Source of the DNA: Marispirochaeta sp.
GTDB taxonomy: Bacteria > Spirochaetota > Spirochaetia > JC444 > Marispirochaetaceae
Reading direction: 5' to 3'
Length of the DNA: 64,000 nucleotides
Assembly: GCF_963668165.1 (NCBI RefSeq)
Contig: NZ_OY764211.1
Span: 434,001-498,000 of the forward strand
Shown one piece after another: positions 37,932 to 48,100 of this stretch (the stretch's first letter is position 1; each line of letters opens with the position of its first letter). The notes beneath the pieces were generated by a model that made no database searches, was not told the DNA's origin, and was given only the letters and a program-made list of their open reading frames with translations. Position numbers and translations under genes: made by a program.

Positions 37932-38753
37932 TTATCCTTTCACCGATCCCATGAGCAGCCCTTTTATGATCATCTTTAAAAGAAACATGTAAATCAGTAC
38001 CACTGGAAGTGTAGAAATGACTGCTCCGGCACATATCTGGTTCCACGCGGCGACAGTTGTGCCTTTCAAGTTTGCAACTGCTACCGTGACGGGCTGGGAG
38101 TGAACCCCCTGAGAAAGTGTTAAGCCATAGAGAAATTCGTTCCAGATATTGGTGAACTGGAAAATCATGACCACAGAAAAACCGGGAATTGAGAGAGGCA
38201 GAAAGATGAATCGGTAGATTTTTGGAACATCACAGCCGTCCACGACGGCGCTGTCAATAATCTCATCCGGAATGCTATCATAGTAGTTCTTGAAAAGCAT
38301 CGTGGTGATGGGAACACCATAGGCCGTGTGGGTAAGAACCAGAGAGGTAATCGTATTGTAAAGACCAGCTCTCCCCATGAAAAGTACGAGGGGAATGAGA
38401 ATGGATTGGGGGGCGATATAAAATCCTATTATAATGGTGATAAAAAGGGCGTTGGAGCCTTTGAATTTGAACTTGCTGAAAATATAACCCGTAATCGAAC
38501 CGACGAAGGACGAGATGAGTGTGGCCAGTACGGTCATAATGATACTGTTCCGGAGGGAGGGTTTCAGGCGCTCAAAGGCCTGCTTGTAGGATTCTATCGT
38601 TGGATCCGCAGGAAGCCGGACCGGTCCGTATTTAATCTCCTGGGTTGGTTTAAAAGAGGTATTTACCAGGGAATAGATGGGCAATACATAGACTATGACA
38701 AGAATCAGGAGAGGAATGTATACCCATCGAAAGTGTCTTTTTCGGGTGCTCAT
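37932..38753 (-). CDS. Sugar ABC transporter permease (MalG-like)
   Basis: A 273-residue permease with six predicted helices and coupling loop IDSAVVDGCDVPKIYRFIFL. Last gene of the LacI-controlled operon; it overlaps the preceding permease gene by four bases. The operon has no ATPase gene, as for the importer at 8759. Confidence 0.92.
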   Translation of the reverse strand: MSTRKRHFRWVYIPLLILVIVYVLPIYSLVNTSFKPTQEIKYGPVRLPADPTIESYKQAFERLKPSLRNSIIMTVLATLISSFVGSITGYIFSKFKFKGSNALFITIIIGFYIAPQSILIPLVLFMGRAGLYNTITSLVLTHTAYGVPITTMLFKNYYDSIPDEIIDSAVVDGCDVPKIYRFIFLPLSIPGFSVVMIFQFTNIWNEFLYGLTLSQGVHSQPVTVAVANLKGTTVAAWNQICAGAVISTLPVVLIYMFLLKMIIKGLLMGSVKG

Positions 38754-39643
38754 TTTTGTCCTCCCGTTTTTCTAATTGAAGAGATAACAACCGGAAGGAT
38801 GATAATGAGGATCGAAAGAATAAACATGAAGGTGCTGATGGCAGCCCCAATGCCGAAACGGTTGTAGTTAAAGGTAACCCGATACATGTAATTTGCCAGC
38901 ACCTCGGAAGAATAAGCGGGACCTCCTCCAGTGAGAAGCCATACAAAATCGAAGACCCTCAGTGAATACATAAGAAGCAGCAGAAGAACCGTGAGGGTAG
39001 CTGGTTTCTGAAGCGGAAGAACCACACGGACATATTTCTGGACGAGGGAAACTCCGTCCACTTCTGCGGCATCAAGGATGGTTTCAGAAACCGATGCAAT
39101 CCCCGAATAGTAGACCAGAGTGGCAAATCCGGAAAACTGCCAGACGTAGACCAGAACAATCGAGAAAAGAGCCTGATTCGTGGATGTGAGCCATGGCTGA
39201 GCGAGAAACCCCATACCAATGGATTGGAGGACCGTGTTGATAACCCCCCCATTGGGCATGAACATCCAGCTCCACATGATGGCGGAGGCAACAAATGAAA
39301 AAGAAAGGGGAATAAGGTAAATCGTACGAAAAACCTTCTGTCCTTTTACCCCCAAATCAAGCAGAACTGCCGTGATAACCCCGAGGGGTATCGTAAGCGC
39401 AACGAAGAGCACTGCCAGAATGAGGGTCTGCTTTAGAGCCCGGAGGAATACAGGGTCGTTGAGGAAGATTTCCCTGTAGTTGGCAAGCCCGTTAAAGGTC
39501 CCCATCCTTCCGATGGTACTCCAGTCGGTGAAGGAAACCTTGATACTCCAGGCCAGGAAACTATACACAAATAGTCCGACAAGAAGACAGGCAGGAGTCA
39601 GGAACATAAGAATATATAATTTGTTTCGAACGTTGAGAATCAT
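38750..39643 (-). CDS. Sugar ABC transporter permease (MalF-like)
   Basis: 297 residues, six helices, coupling loop LDAAEVDGVSLVQKYVRVVL. Forms a heterodimer with the product of 37932. Preceded by the binding-protein gene with a gap of about 90 bases. Confidence 0.92.
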   Translation of the reverse strand: MILNVRNKLYILMFLTPACLLVGLFVYSFLAWSIKVSFTDWSTIGRMGTFNGLANYREIFLNDPVFLRALKQTLILAVLFVALTIPLGVITAVLLDLGVKGQKVFRTIYLIPLSFSFVASAIMWSWMFMPNGGVINTVLQSIGMGFLAQPWLTSTNQALFSIVLVYVWQFSGFATLVYYSGIASVSETILDAAEVDGVSLVQKYVRVVLPLQKPATLTVLLLLLMYSLRVFDFVWLLTGGGPAYSSEVLANYMYRVTFNYNRFGIGAAISTFMFILSILIIILPVVISSIRKTGGQK

Positions 39644-39733
39644 GAACTACCTCGAGACAGACAGATTAAGTATACTCGAGAGCGCTCCGGTTGTGAGGGC
39701 TCTCGAGCAACGACACAGACGCCCTCAAATTAT

Positions 39734-41002
39734 CTATTTGAAAATTGTTTTGTAAGCTGCAGCGTAGTCTTTTACTCCCTGATCGACATTGGGGTTCTCC
39801 ATGAACCCGCTCAACATACTGCCGATGACACCGAGGTACTCTTCCGGGGGCTGGGCAAAAATAGACTGCACGATTTTCGTTTTTGGGTTACGGAAATCGG
39901 AGAGAATATCAAGAGATATCTCATCGTACATGTCCGTAGGGGCGTCAAGACGAGGAGGGGTTGCGCCTTTGAGCGGACAGAAAACGGTTTCCGCTTCGGC
40001 GGTAGTCAGAAACTTCAGCCATTCCATGGTTATGTCTGGATGCGGTGCATTTTTGCAGAGACTGAAACCGTCGAAGTGCAGGGTAAAAAATCCGTTCGTA
40101 CCTGGATTTGGGATATAATCGAAGTCGACTTTCGGTTCCCAGCCAGCAGCGGTAAAGTGACCCTTGGCCCAGTCTCCCATGGAGAAGAAAACTCCCTCGT
40201 CTCTCATAAGAACATCTGCCGCCTGATCCCAGGTAAGGGCTGAATAATCGTTGTTGATGTATCCCCTTTCGATGAGTACTGAAAGGAATTGAAGCATTTC
40301 CCGAATTGCCTGATCGTGTGCAGGGTCTGCTTTGCCGTTATAGAGCCTGGTGATATATTCCGGACCGCCGTGCGGGGCTCCAAGAATCATCTGTTCCGTA
40401 ATCTGTCCAAGCCAGAACTGTTGTCCAGCTCCCGCGCCGATCACAAAGGGCACATACCCGGATGTTTTTATTTTTTCCAGAACCGTGAGGATTTCATCAA
40501 AACCAGTAAAATCCATGTCAATTCCGAGCTTGTCAACGATCTTTTTATTGTACCACAGGCAGTTGTTTCTCATAATGTTAAGGGGAATCGAAACCTGTTT
40601 CCCATCCACCTGGCCCATTTTTTTTACCATCTCGGGAATGGGAAAATCCTTAAAAAGATCATCTATGGGTGTCAGTACCTCGCCGAAGGATGAAAGCATC
40701 CCCGTGCCATATGTGAGCTGGAATGTGTCAGGTGAATTGCCGGCCATGACCATTGTCTTAATCTGGCCGCGCATTACGCCGCCGCCGCCGCCGGATACAG
40801 GATTCTCAACGATCTCGAGCTCCGGATGATCTTCCAGAAATGCCTGAAAAAGGGCATCGATAGCCTCTTTTTCACCACCAGCCGTCCACCAATGGTAGAC
40901 GATCATCTTTTCAGCCTCCGGTTTATCCTGTGCTCCTCCGGCATACAGGGAAAGCGAAAATCCTAATAGTGCGATCAATAACAGCAAATACAGTTTTTTC
41001 AT
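39734..41002 (-). CDS. Sugar ABC transporter substrate-binding protein
   Basis: 422 residues. The signal peptide has its core at LLLLIALLGFSLSL and cleaves near AGGAQ; there is no lipobox. Family-1 features include SGGGGGVMRGQIKTMVMAGN and EGVFFSMGDWAKGHF. GGAGG precedes the start. The sugar is unknown. Confidence 0.92.
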   Translation of the reverse strand: MKKLYLLLLIALLGFSLSLYAGGAQDKPEAEKMIVYHWWTAGGEKEAIDALFQAFLEDHPELEIVENPVSGGGGGVMRGQIKTMVMAGNSPDTFQLTYGTGMLSSFGEVLTPIDDLFKDFPIPEMVKKMGQVDGKQVSIPLNIMRNNCLWYNKKIVDKLGIDMDFTGFDEILTVLEKIKTSGYVPFVIGAGAGQQFWLGQITEQMILGAPHGGPEYITRLYNGKADPAHDQAIREMLQFLSVLIERGYINNDYSALTWDQAADVLMRDEGVFFSMGDWAKGHFTAAGWEPKVDFDYIPNPGTNGFFTLHFDGFSLCKNAPHPDITMEWLKFLTTAEAETVFCPLKGATPPRLDAPTDMYDEISLDILSDFRNPKTKIVQSIFAQPPEEYLGVIGSMLSGFMENPNVDQGVKDYAAAYKTIFK

Positions 41003-41050
41003 TTTTTCCTCCGTTTTTTACCCGCAACACGGGCTTATGTAAGAATTCTA

Positions 41051-41806
41051 TTACTCTTTCCCGGCAAGCCATCTGACTGCATTTCGCCAGAAGGCTGCAT
41101 AATCTTTCCATTCAATAAAAGCTGTACCCCAGTGCTTGCTGAGATCTGAAGCAAATGCCATTGTACGGCCTTTACCAAAATCACCTACGGTAATGAAGGG
41201 GTTGTCCTCAATAGTAGCAAGTACCTCTCCCTGTTCTTTCGCGCTGATTTTGTTGTATCCTAAAAAAAGAGGCCAGGATGTATCGATACCTTTGAGCACC
41301 GGATGCTGCTTCTGAAGTACCACGGGAGCAATCCCCTGGGGTTTTTCCACGCGATCGTCGTACGGAAGCATGTTGACCGGTAGAATTTCCTCCACCTGTG
41401 TATCATGGTAGCCGGGGATTCCCCGTATCCCTTCAAAACAGTTCCATCCCCCGCCCATGCAGAAACCTCCGCCTTGAGAAACGTAATCCCGCAATACATC
41501 CAGTCGATTTGGACCCATAGGAACGGTAAACATGTCCGGATAAAGTTGAATAGTGTTTTTCCCGGTATCACTGAAGATAATTACATCGTATTTGCGCATC
41601 TCTTGAACAGTCTTGGGAAAGTCAGTTAAAGCAATATGGTTCGGCATATGAATCGCTTCAATATCGTCGAATTTGCTGAGAGCATCCATAAACCACACGG
41701 AGAAGTTCTCGTACCCTCCGAGGGGGACCATGTCGAAACCTTTGATATGCATTTTTAAAACAAACCAAGTTTCTCCAACCAGAAGAATTTTTGTAGGTTG
41801 TGACAT
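41051..41806 (-). CDS. Glutamine amidotransferase-like (ThuA/GATase1-related) protein
   Basis: 251 residues with a class I amidotransferase-like fold: ILLVGETWFVLKMHIKGFDM at the start, MRKYDVIIFSDTGKNTI, a nucleophile-elbow-like GGGFCMGGGWNCFEGIRG with Cys, and FGKGRTMAFASDLSKHWG. Proteins of this type occur in sugar-catabolism operons and are thought to act on carbohydrates or be structural; no reaction is proven. It is the first gene of the ABC operon, right behind the LacI operator, with AAGGAG before its start. Confidence 0.75.
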   Translation of the reverse strand: MSQPTKILLVGETWFVLKMHIKGFDMVPLGGYENFSVWFMDALSKFDDIEAIHMPNHIALTDFPKTVQEMRKYDVIIFSDTGKNTIQLYPDMFTVPMGPNRLDVLRDYVSQGGGFCMGGGWNCFEGIRGIPGYHDTQVEEILPVNMLPYDDRVEKPQGIAPVVLQKQHPVLKGIDTSWPLFLGYNKISAKEQGEVLATIEDNPFITVGDFGKGRTMAFASDLSKHWGTAFIEWKDYAAFWRNAVRWLAGKE

Positions 41807-41859
41807 TTGTATACTCCTTAATTTAGTTAAATCATCCTGAAAGCATTAAATATTGAAAA

Positions 41860-41905
41860 TGTTAACGTTAACAAATCATGTTACCATAGACTGATGTGTT
41901 GTCAA
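41860..41905 (-). promoter_or_regulatory. LacI-type operator and promoter of the sugar ABC operon
   Basis: A perfect palindrome TGTTAACGTTAACA (41860..41873) with the central CG typical of LacI/GalR operators. On the minus strand TTGACA (41900..41905) and TAACAT (41878..41883) are 16 bases apart, so the operator covers the transcription start and would block RNA polymerase. The regulator is encoded next door at 41958. Confidence 0.75.
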
Positions 41906-41957
41906 GGGCTTACCTGTACGTTTTTAAACAAAAAAAAGAATAGTGAGTAAGTCGATC

Positions 41958-42974
41958 TCAGTAGACAGGAACCGGACCGCAAGATTCACGGATCACTGCT
42001 TCCGCTTCAAGGATGATGTGTGATTCCTTTGGTTTTTCCGCGTCGATCGAATCAAGAAGAAGCTTGACCGCCAAGTTAGCAATCGTATGCATCGGCTGAC
42101 GCATGGTTGTTATCTTCGGAGTGGTAAAGGAGGCCATTTCAATATCATCGACTCCAACAATTGAAAGATCTTCAGGAATTTTAATATTGTGTTCATACGC
42201 TGATTTGATAAATCCGACAGCCATGTGGTCGTTGGAGGAAATGATCGCTGTAGGGCGGCGTTCGGCAAGGCTTTGAAAATAGATGCATGCTTCGTATCCC
42301 GAATAGGATGACCAGTCACCAGGAAAGAGTAATTCTTCGCTGAAAGGGATATCTCTTTTTTTTAAAGATTCTTTATAGCCAAGGAGACGATGATACGCAT
42401 TAATAACCGTAAGATCTCCGGTGATCAATCCAATCCGGCGATGCCCCAGTCCGTACAGCCTGTCCACGAAATATTCGATAAGTTTAAAGTTATCCACATC
42501 CACGAAGCTGAGTCCCGGAAGTTCGCTTCGGGAATGTATGAGAACAGCGGGAATTCTGTTTTCAGAAAGCGCGATTAATCTTTCATCGTTAGTTTCGGCT
42601 CCAATGATTATGAGACCGTCAACCTTCTTATGCTTGTACAAAAGGGTAAGGTCCCTGCCGTTTTGGTGTTCCTCCGAGCCGATGAGCAGATCGTAATTAT
42701 GTGGTCCAAGGGTTTTCTCGATATTGTAGATCAATTGAGTAAAATAAGGTTCTGAGAGTACATAGTCGATTTTTGGAAGAATCATTCCAATGGTCATGGT
42801 TTTTTTGCTGTTAAGGGCCCGCGCCATGGCATTCGGATAATACCCAAGGACCTCTATGGCGTGTTGAACCTTCTCTCTAGTTTCCAGTTTCACTCTGGGG
42901 TCTCCATTAACCACCCTGGACACAGTCATGAGAGATACATTCGCCATTTTTGCCACATCGTGTTGAGAAGCCAT
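41958..42974 (-). CDS. LacI-family transcriptional regulator
   Basis: 338 residues. N-terminal LacI helix-turn-helix and hinge: QHDVAKMANVSLMTVSRVVN, NGDPRVKLETREKV and YYPNAMARALNSKKT. Then a periplasmic-binding-protein-like sugar sensor (FVDVDNFKLIEYFVDRLYGL, ISSNDHMAVGFIKSAYE). It probably represses the operon starting at 41806 through the palindrome at 41860 and releases on binding the sugar. Confidence 0.95.
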   Translation of the reverse strand: MASQHDVAKMANVSLMTVSRVVNGDPRVKLETREKVQHAIEVLGYYPNAMARALNSKKTMTIGMILPKIDYVLSEPYFTQLIYNIEKTLGPHNYDLLIGSEEHQNGRDLTLLYKHKKVDGLIIIGAETNDERLIALSENRIPAVLIHSRSELPGLSFVDVDNFKLIEYFVDRLYGLGHRRIGLITGDLTVINAYHRLLGYKESLKKRDIPFSEELLFPGDWSSYSGYEACIYFQSLAERRPTAIISSNDHMAVGFIKSAYEHNIKIPEDLSIVGVDDIEMASFTTPKITTMRQPMHTIANLAVKLLLDSIDAEKPKESHIILEAEAVIRESCGPVPVY

Positions 42975-43224
42975 ACAGTTTTTCCTCGGTTGCTTTTGAT
43001 TATATACATTTCAGGGAGATTATTCCAGAAACTCTTTTATGAAGCAGTAAGGTTCTTTCAAAATTATAAGTATTACCATGGACGACAGGTTTATGGTTCT
43101 GGTGGGGGCACGGAAACCATCAACCTGGACTCGCAGGTCTGCTGCATACTATTCCGTACAAAACATCTGATATTATCGAAAAATGATTGTCAGATTACCT
43201 GAAAAAGCAGACCCGATGGGTCCT

Positions 43225-43590
43225 GTAAAAAGCTGCTGGGGTTCAAAACGGCCATCATGAGCGTATGCACCGTGAACTGGAAGAGAGAGATATGTACCCG
43301 ATCGCCGGGGTATTCGCTGCAGACCCAGCAGCGCAAGCTGAACAAGTTTGTGAAGGAGTACAACGAGCTTAAGGCCCATGAAGCGCTGGGGTGTGAAACA
43401 GCCGAATTCAGTCCATAAAATTTCCGATAGAAAATACCCTGAAACGATAGTAGATCGGAGAAATTTCGAGGAATGTGATCAAGAAATACGTCAATCCCTA
43501 TGGAACGGTACACAGGGAAAAAAAAGCTCTCTATTACAACGGCCCTGGCTGGCTAATAGTCAGCGATGTTCTGGTTAGAACACAGAAAGT
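43225..43590 (+). pseudogene. IS481-type transposase remnant
   Basis: Pieces of the C-terminal end of an rve integrase-type transposase appear in successive frames: NGHHERMHREL, SLQTQQRKLNKFVKEYNELK, AHEALG, PNSVHKISDRKYPETI, then SRNVIKKYVNPYGTVH. The order is correct, but at least three frameshifts separate them, so the gene is dead. The N-terminal half is absent. Confidence 0.7.
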
Positions 43591-43787
43591 TAGATAGGTA
43601 ATAGATGGAGGTGTCATCATCGGTGTTAAACTGCGGGAATCACGGAATGAAATTGCAGACTCCGGCTTGAATAAAAGGGCAGTACTGCCTTGTAATGATT
43701 GTAACCAAACAATTTAAATGAACTGCGCCCAATTGTCAAGACAGTTTTATAGGAAGTTTAAGGTGTACTCCTCCCTCCTGTTTTATT

Positions 43788-44630
43788 CTACGCTGCCAAC
43801 GGCAGCGGGTTCTCCGTAGCGAATGATTGATGCATCTCTTCCGGTGTCCTGTACTCCAGCGACTGGTGTAGCCGTTCGGTGTTGTAGAACGTGAAGTAGT
43901 GTTCAATCCCATGATGTAATTCCACCATGCTCTCATATGACCGCAGGTAGATATCCTCATATTTCAATGAGCGCCACAGTCGTTCGACATACACATTGTC
44001 CAGTGCGCGGCCAACCCCGTCCATGCTGATCTCCACCTGGTGTTCTTCCAACACCGACAGGTAGGCCCTGCTTGTGAACTGGCTACCCTGATCCGTGTTA
44101 AAGATCGCCGGGACCCCATAGGTCTCGATCGCCTCCTGCAGCGCGGCAACACAGAATGACGGATCCATGCTATTCGAAAGCCGCCAGCTCAAGACCTTAC
44201 GAGAGTACAGATCCACTATAGCCACCAGATAGACGTGCCCCTGCGGAAGACCAATATAGGTGATATCACTGGCCCAAACCTGATTGGGATGCCGTATTTG
44301 CTTACCGCGCAACAAATACGGATATTTCTTGTGATCGTTGCGTGCCTTGCTCAGATTTGGCCCAGGATATAATGCCCGCAGTCCAAAACGCTTCATCAGC
44401 CGCCTGACTCGTTTTCTGGTCAGGTGAGGATGCTCAGGTAACAGCACTCGTGATACTTTGCGATAGCCGTAAAAGGGGACCTTCTTGTGATACTCCAGGA
44501 TGACTGTGAGATCCTCCAGATCCGTCTCTGTTCGCATATCTCGGCCTTTGCGGTAGTAGGAGCTCCGAGTGACCTCAAGAGTACGACACTGCTGCGCTAT
44601 GCTCAGCTCGGGATGGTTCGGATCAATCAT
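43788..44630 (-). CDS. IS3-family transposase OrfB
   Basis: 280 residues with the HTH_21 part (VPFYGYRKVSRVLLPEHPHL) and the DDE integrase core: first Asp in VWASDITYIGL, second in AIFNTDQGSQFTS, Glu in DNVYVERLWRSLKYE. The frame is whole and normal in length. Its ATG overlaps the OrfA stop as ATGA. With OrfA damaged, the element is probably not self-mobile. Confidence 0.92.
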   Translation of the reverse strand: MIDPNHPELSIAQQCRTLEVTRSSYYRKGRDMRTETDLEDLTVILEYHKKVPFYGYRKVSRVLLPEHPHLTRKRVRRLMKRFGLRALYPGPNLSKARNDHKKYPYLLRGKQIRHPNQVWASDITYIGLPQGHVYLVAIVDLYSRKVLSWRLSNSMDPSFCVAALQEAIETYGVPAIFNTDQGSQFTSRAYLSVLEEHQVEISMDGVGRALDNVYVERLWRSLKYEDIYLRSYESMVELHHGIEHYFTFYNTERLHQSLEYRTPEEMHQSFATENPLPLAA

Positions 44631-44860
44631 TCCGGATCTTTCCCGTAATACTCGCGGTGTTTTTTTTTGAGAAATTCGTTCACAACTGTCAGTTCTCCAA
44701 CCGTTCGCAGCAGTTGGTCGCGCTCCTGCTCAAGCCTGCGCTCCTCTTCTCGCTTCTTATTAGGACGCTCGAAAGTCGCAGGAAGATTGTCCGGCAGCTG
44801 CTTTTTCCACTGCGATACCTGGTTCGGATGCACATTCTCCTTCACGGCCTCGCAGGCCAA
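44627..44860 (-). pseudogene. IS3-family OrfA, N-terminally truncated
   Basis: 77 residues with the end of the helix-turn-helix, ENVHPNQVSQWKKQLPDNLP, and the leucine-zipper part, EERRLEQERDQLLRTVGELT. The usual start (RRxFTAEFKAKVALEALKGE-like) and the first helix are missing; upstream DNA does not encode them. The zipper normally joins OrfA to OrfB by frameshifting. Confidence 0.75.
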
Positions 44861-45138
44861 TAGACATGACGAACGGTAGCCTCTCCTGTCCGTGAATCCT
44901 TCATGAACAGGATATCAAACCTACCGGCTCACGGTATTCTTTTTATCATTCCTCCTTCTTCGTAAGATATTCTAAACTTACGTCATTTTAAGTACTGCTG
45001 TCTGTTCGTTAACGTACACAGGGTGGGAGGAAAAGATCTAAGAATTATTACGATGGGTTGGTGCGATTTTACAAGTGCGGTTGATTATAGAGAGTATAAT
45101 ATATCACAGAATAGCTGACAGGCGTGTTACGAGGAGCA

Positions 45139-48100
45139 TTACATATCGAATTCCAAAACACTCCTCGTCCCGACGGAATCTTTCCGGTTTCCAATCGTAT
45201 AGCATCCATGTAATTGATCGCTGAGCATTCTGACCAGGGTGAGTCCGAAGCCTGTTGCCTCCTCAAGGGTAAAATCTTCGGGAAGCCCGCGGCCGTTGTC
45301 TTGTATGCTAAGGGTTACATGATTTTCTTTCTTGGTCAGTACAAGGCTTATCAAACCGTCGGATCTACCGGAAAAGGCATATTTCATGGTATTGGTAATG
45401 AGTTCGTTAATAATGATTCCGAGGGGAAACAGTGTTTTAGAAGAAAGATAAAAATCAGTTATACGGGTGTCAATTGAGTGTTTTGTTTTGTCGAAAAACA
45501 GGTTACGCAATGAATCGATAAGGCCTTCAATATAGCTCTTTACAGAGCCTTCGCCATAGTCTTTCTGTATCAGGAGTTTGTCGTAGAGAGCGCTCATGCT
45601 GTTTATACGGCCGACTGCATCCTGCAAAACAGAGAGAGCCTCCTCGTTGGTAACGGATTGGATCTGCAACGAGAGGAGGGATCCAATAGTGGAGATGTTG
45701 TTTTTTATTCGATGGTGGACCTCCCGCAGAAGAATCTCCTTCTCTGAAAGCTGCTTTTTCAGTTCATCTTCCATCTGCCTGCGGCGGGTGATATTTACAA
45801 AGTTAATTACCGCCCCTTTGATTATGTTATCCATGGTGCGATAGGGCAGAATGCGCATGGTAAACCAGTCGCCCCTGCTGTTGCGTACCTCCATCTCCTT
45901 GGGGGTGAGGCTTGCGAGCACCTCCTGGATATCAGCAATCATGTTGTCGTAATTGTCCAGGTTGGAAACGATGTGCCCAACAGGCCGCCCAATATCACTG
46001 CCTATCAGGTTGATTACCTCACTGGTAGTGGGGGTAAAGCGCAGGATCCGAAGCTGGTGGTCGACAAAGATGGTTGCAATGCCGGTACCCGATAGCAGAT
46101 TGTTCATATCATTGTGGGCCCTCCACAGATCCGCTACCTTACTCTGCAGTTCGGTGTTGACCGTGGATAGTTCCTCATTGACTGACTGCAGCTCCTCCTT
46201 TGACGTCTCCAGCTCCTCGTTGGTCGACTGGAGTTCTTCGTTCATCGATTGCATCTCTTCGTTGGAGGATTTCAGCTCCTCGTTCGCAGTCTCCAGCTCT
46301 TCGTTTGTTGTTTGAAGGTATTGCTCTTTGGCCAGCAGTTCCTGTCGGAGTTCCGCGATACCTCCGTCGTCAAGCTCAGTATTTCGCTCGAATTGCATAT
46401 CCCCTTCGGCTGAGTCGTCGATTCCCTCTTCCAATACCACCAGGTACAGCGGTGGGTCTGAAGGTGCACCGGAAAGATCTTCTGCCGGGCAGACACTCAA
46501 ATTTACGGAACTGAAATGATCGTTGGTTTTTACGCGCAAGCCGGCGCGACGGAGGGTTACTCTATCCTTTGCGACCTTACGCAGGGCTAAAGTCAGTTCG
46601 TGACATAAACCTTCCCGGGCCATCTTGAGAATGTTGTAGTGTCCTACCTCTCCAGTAGCCGGTTCCAGGAACATCCCCGTACGCCCGTGGAGGTAGAAAA
46701 TGTCCCCCTGTTCGTTAACCAGCGCACTTGCGGGGGCAAGCTTCTGAAGGATAGCCTTTTCCGCAAGCTCACGCAGGGGAATATTTTTTACTTTATCCTG
46801 TGGGCTGCTTTTTCGATAGGTCATCTCGGAGGAGGGAAACATGGAAGGCAGAAAGCTGCCGAAGGAATTGTAGTGTGAAACCCCAATGGTATCCTTGCGC
46901 TGATACAGCTTGCCTCGGCGATCGAGAGTGTTAAAAAGATCGGTGCTTTCTCCGATGCTTTCCGATGTACCCAGAAACAACATGCCCCCCGGACGCAGGG
47001 AATAGTGAAAAAGCGGGATGAGTTTCTTGTGTAAATCCCCGTTGAGATAGATCATGAGGTTTCGACAGCTTATAAGATCTATATTGGAAAAAGGCGGGTC
47101 TTTGATAATATTCTGCTCGGAGAAAATCATCACATCCCGGATTCTTTTACTTATGCGATAGCTCTCCGGTATACCCTCCGATGTGACTGACTCCTCGGTA
47201 AAAAATTTGGAAAGGCGCTCCGGACTCATGTCGGCGGCGATACTGGCAGGATAAATACCGCTGCGGGCGGCGGAGATAGCCTGCCCGTCAATGTCGGTAG
47301 CAAATACCTGGAGGTTATAGTTCTCATTTAAGGTGTCCATATACTCATAGAAAAGAATGGCAATAGAGTAGGCTTCCTCGCCGGTGGAGCAGCCGGCTGA
47401 CCATACACGTATGAAATCCCCCGGGCTTTTCCCGGTAAAGAGGTTTTGGGCTATTGTTTTTTCCAGTGCACTGAAAGCTTCTGTGTCCCTGAAAAAAAGC
47501 GTCACCCCTATCAGCAGGTCCCGAAACAGTGCATCGAGCTCATCGTTTTTCTGATGTATATACTCCACATACTTCTCGATTCCATCGATCTGGAGAAGTG
47601 CCATACGCCGTTCGATGCGCCGTAATATACTATTCGGTTTATAATGGGAAAAATCATGGCCGCTGTGGCCTTGCAACAGTTTGAAGATGGTTCTCAGGCT
47701 ATCGTCTTTCCCATCCGTAGAGGCTTTAGTGTAGGACGAAGTATCGCCGAATACTCGGGATGTATAGGAGATAAGTGCATCCGCCATCTCCGCAGGCGGG
47801 AGCACAAAGTCGGCCATGCCGGTGGAAATTGCGCTGCGGGGCATTCCATCGAATTCGGTGGAATCAGGGGACTGCACCATAAGCATGCCTCCTTCTCCTT
47901 TAATTGCCCGTATACCAATGGAACCGTCGGTCCCGGTTCCCGAGAGTACCACAGCAATGGCTCTTTCACCCTGGTCGTGGGCGAGGGAGCGGAAAAAAAA
48001 GTCTATCGGAAAACGATGCCCGCGCGGGGCAGAGGGCTCGTGGAGGTTCAACTTGCCGTCTATAAATGACATATCGTATCCCGGCGGGATAATATAGGCG

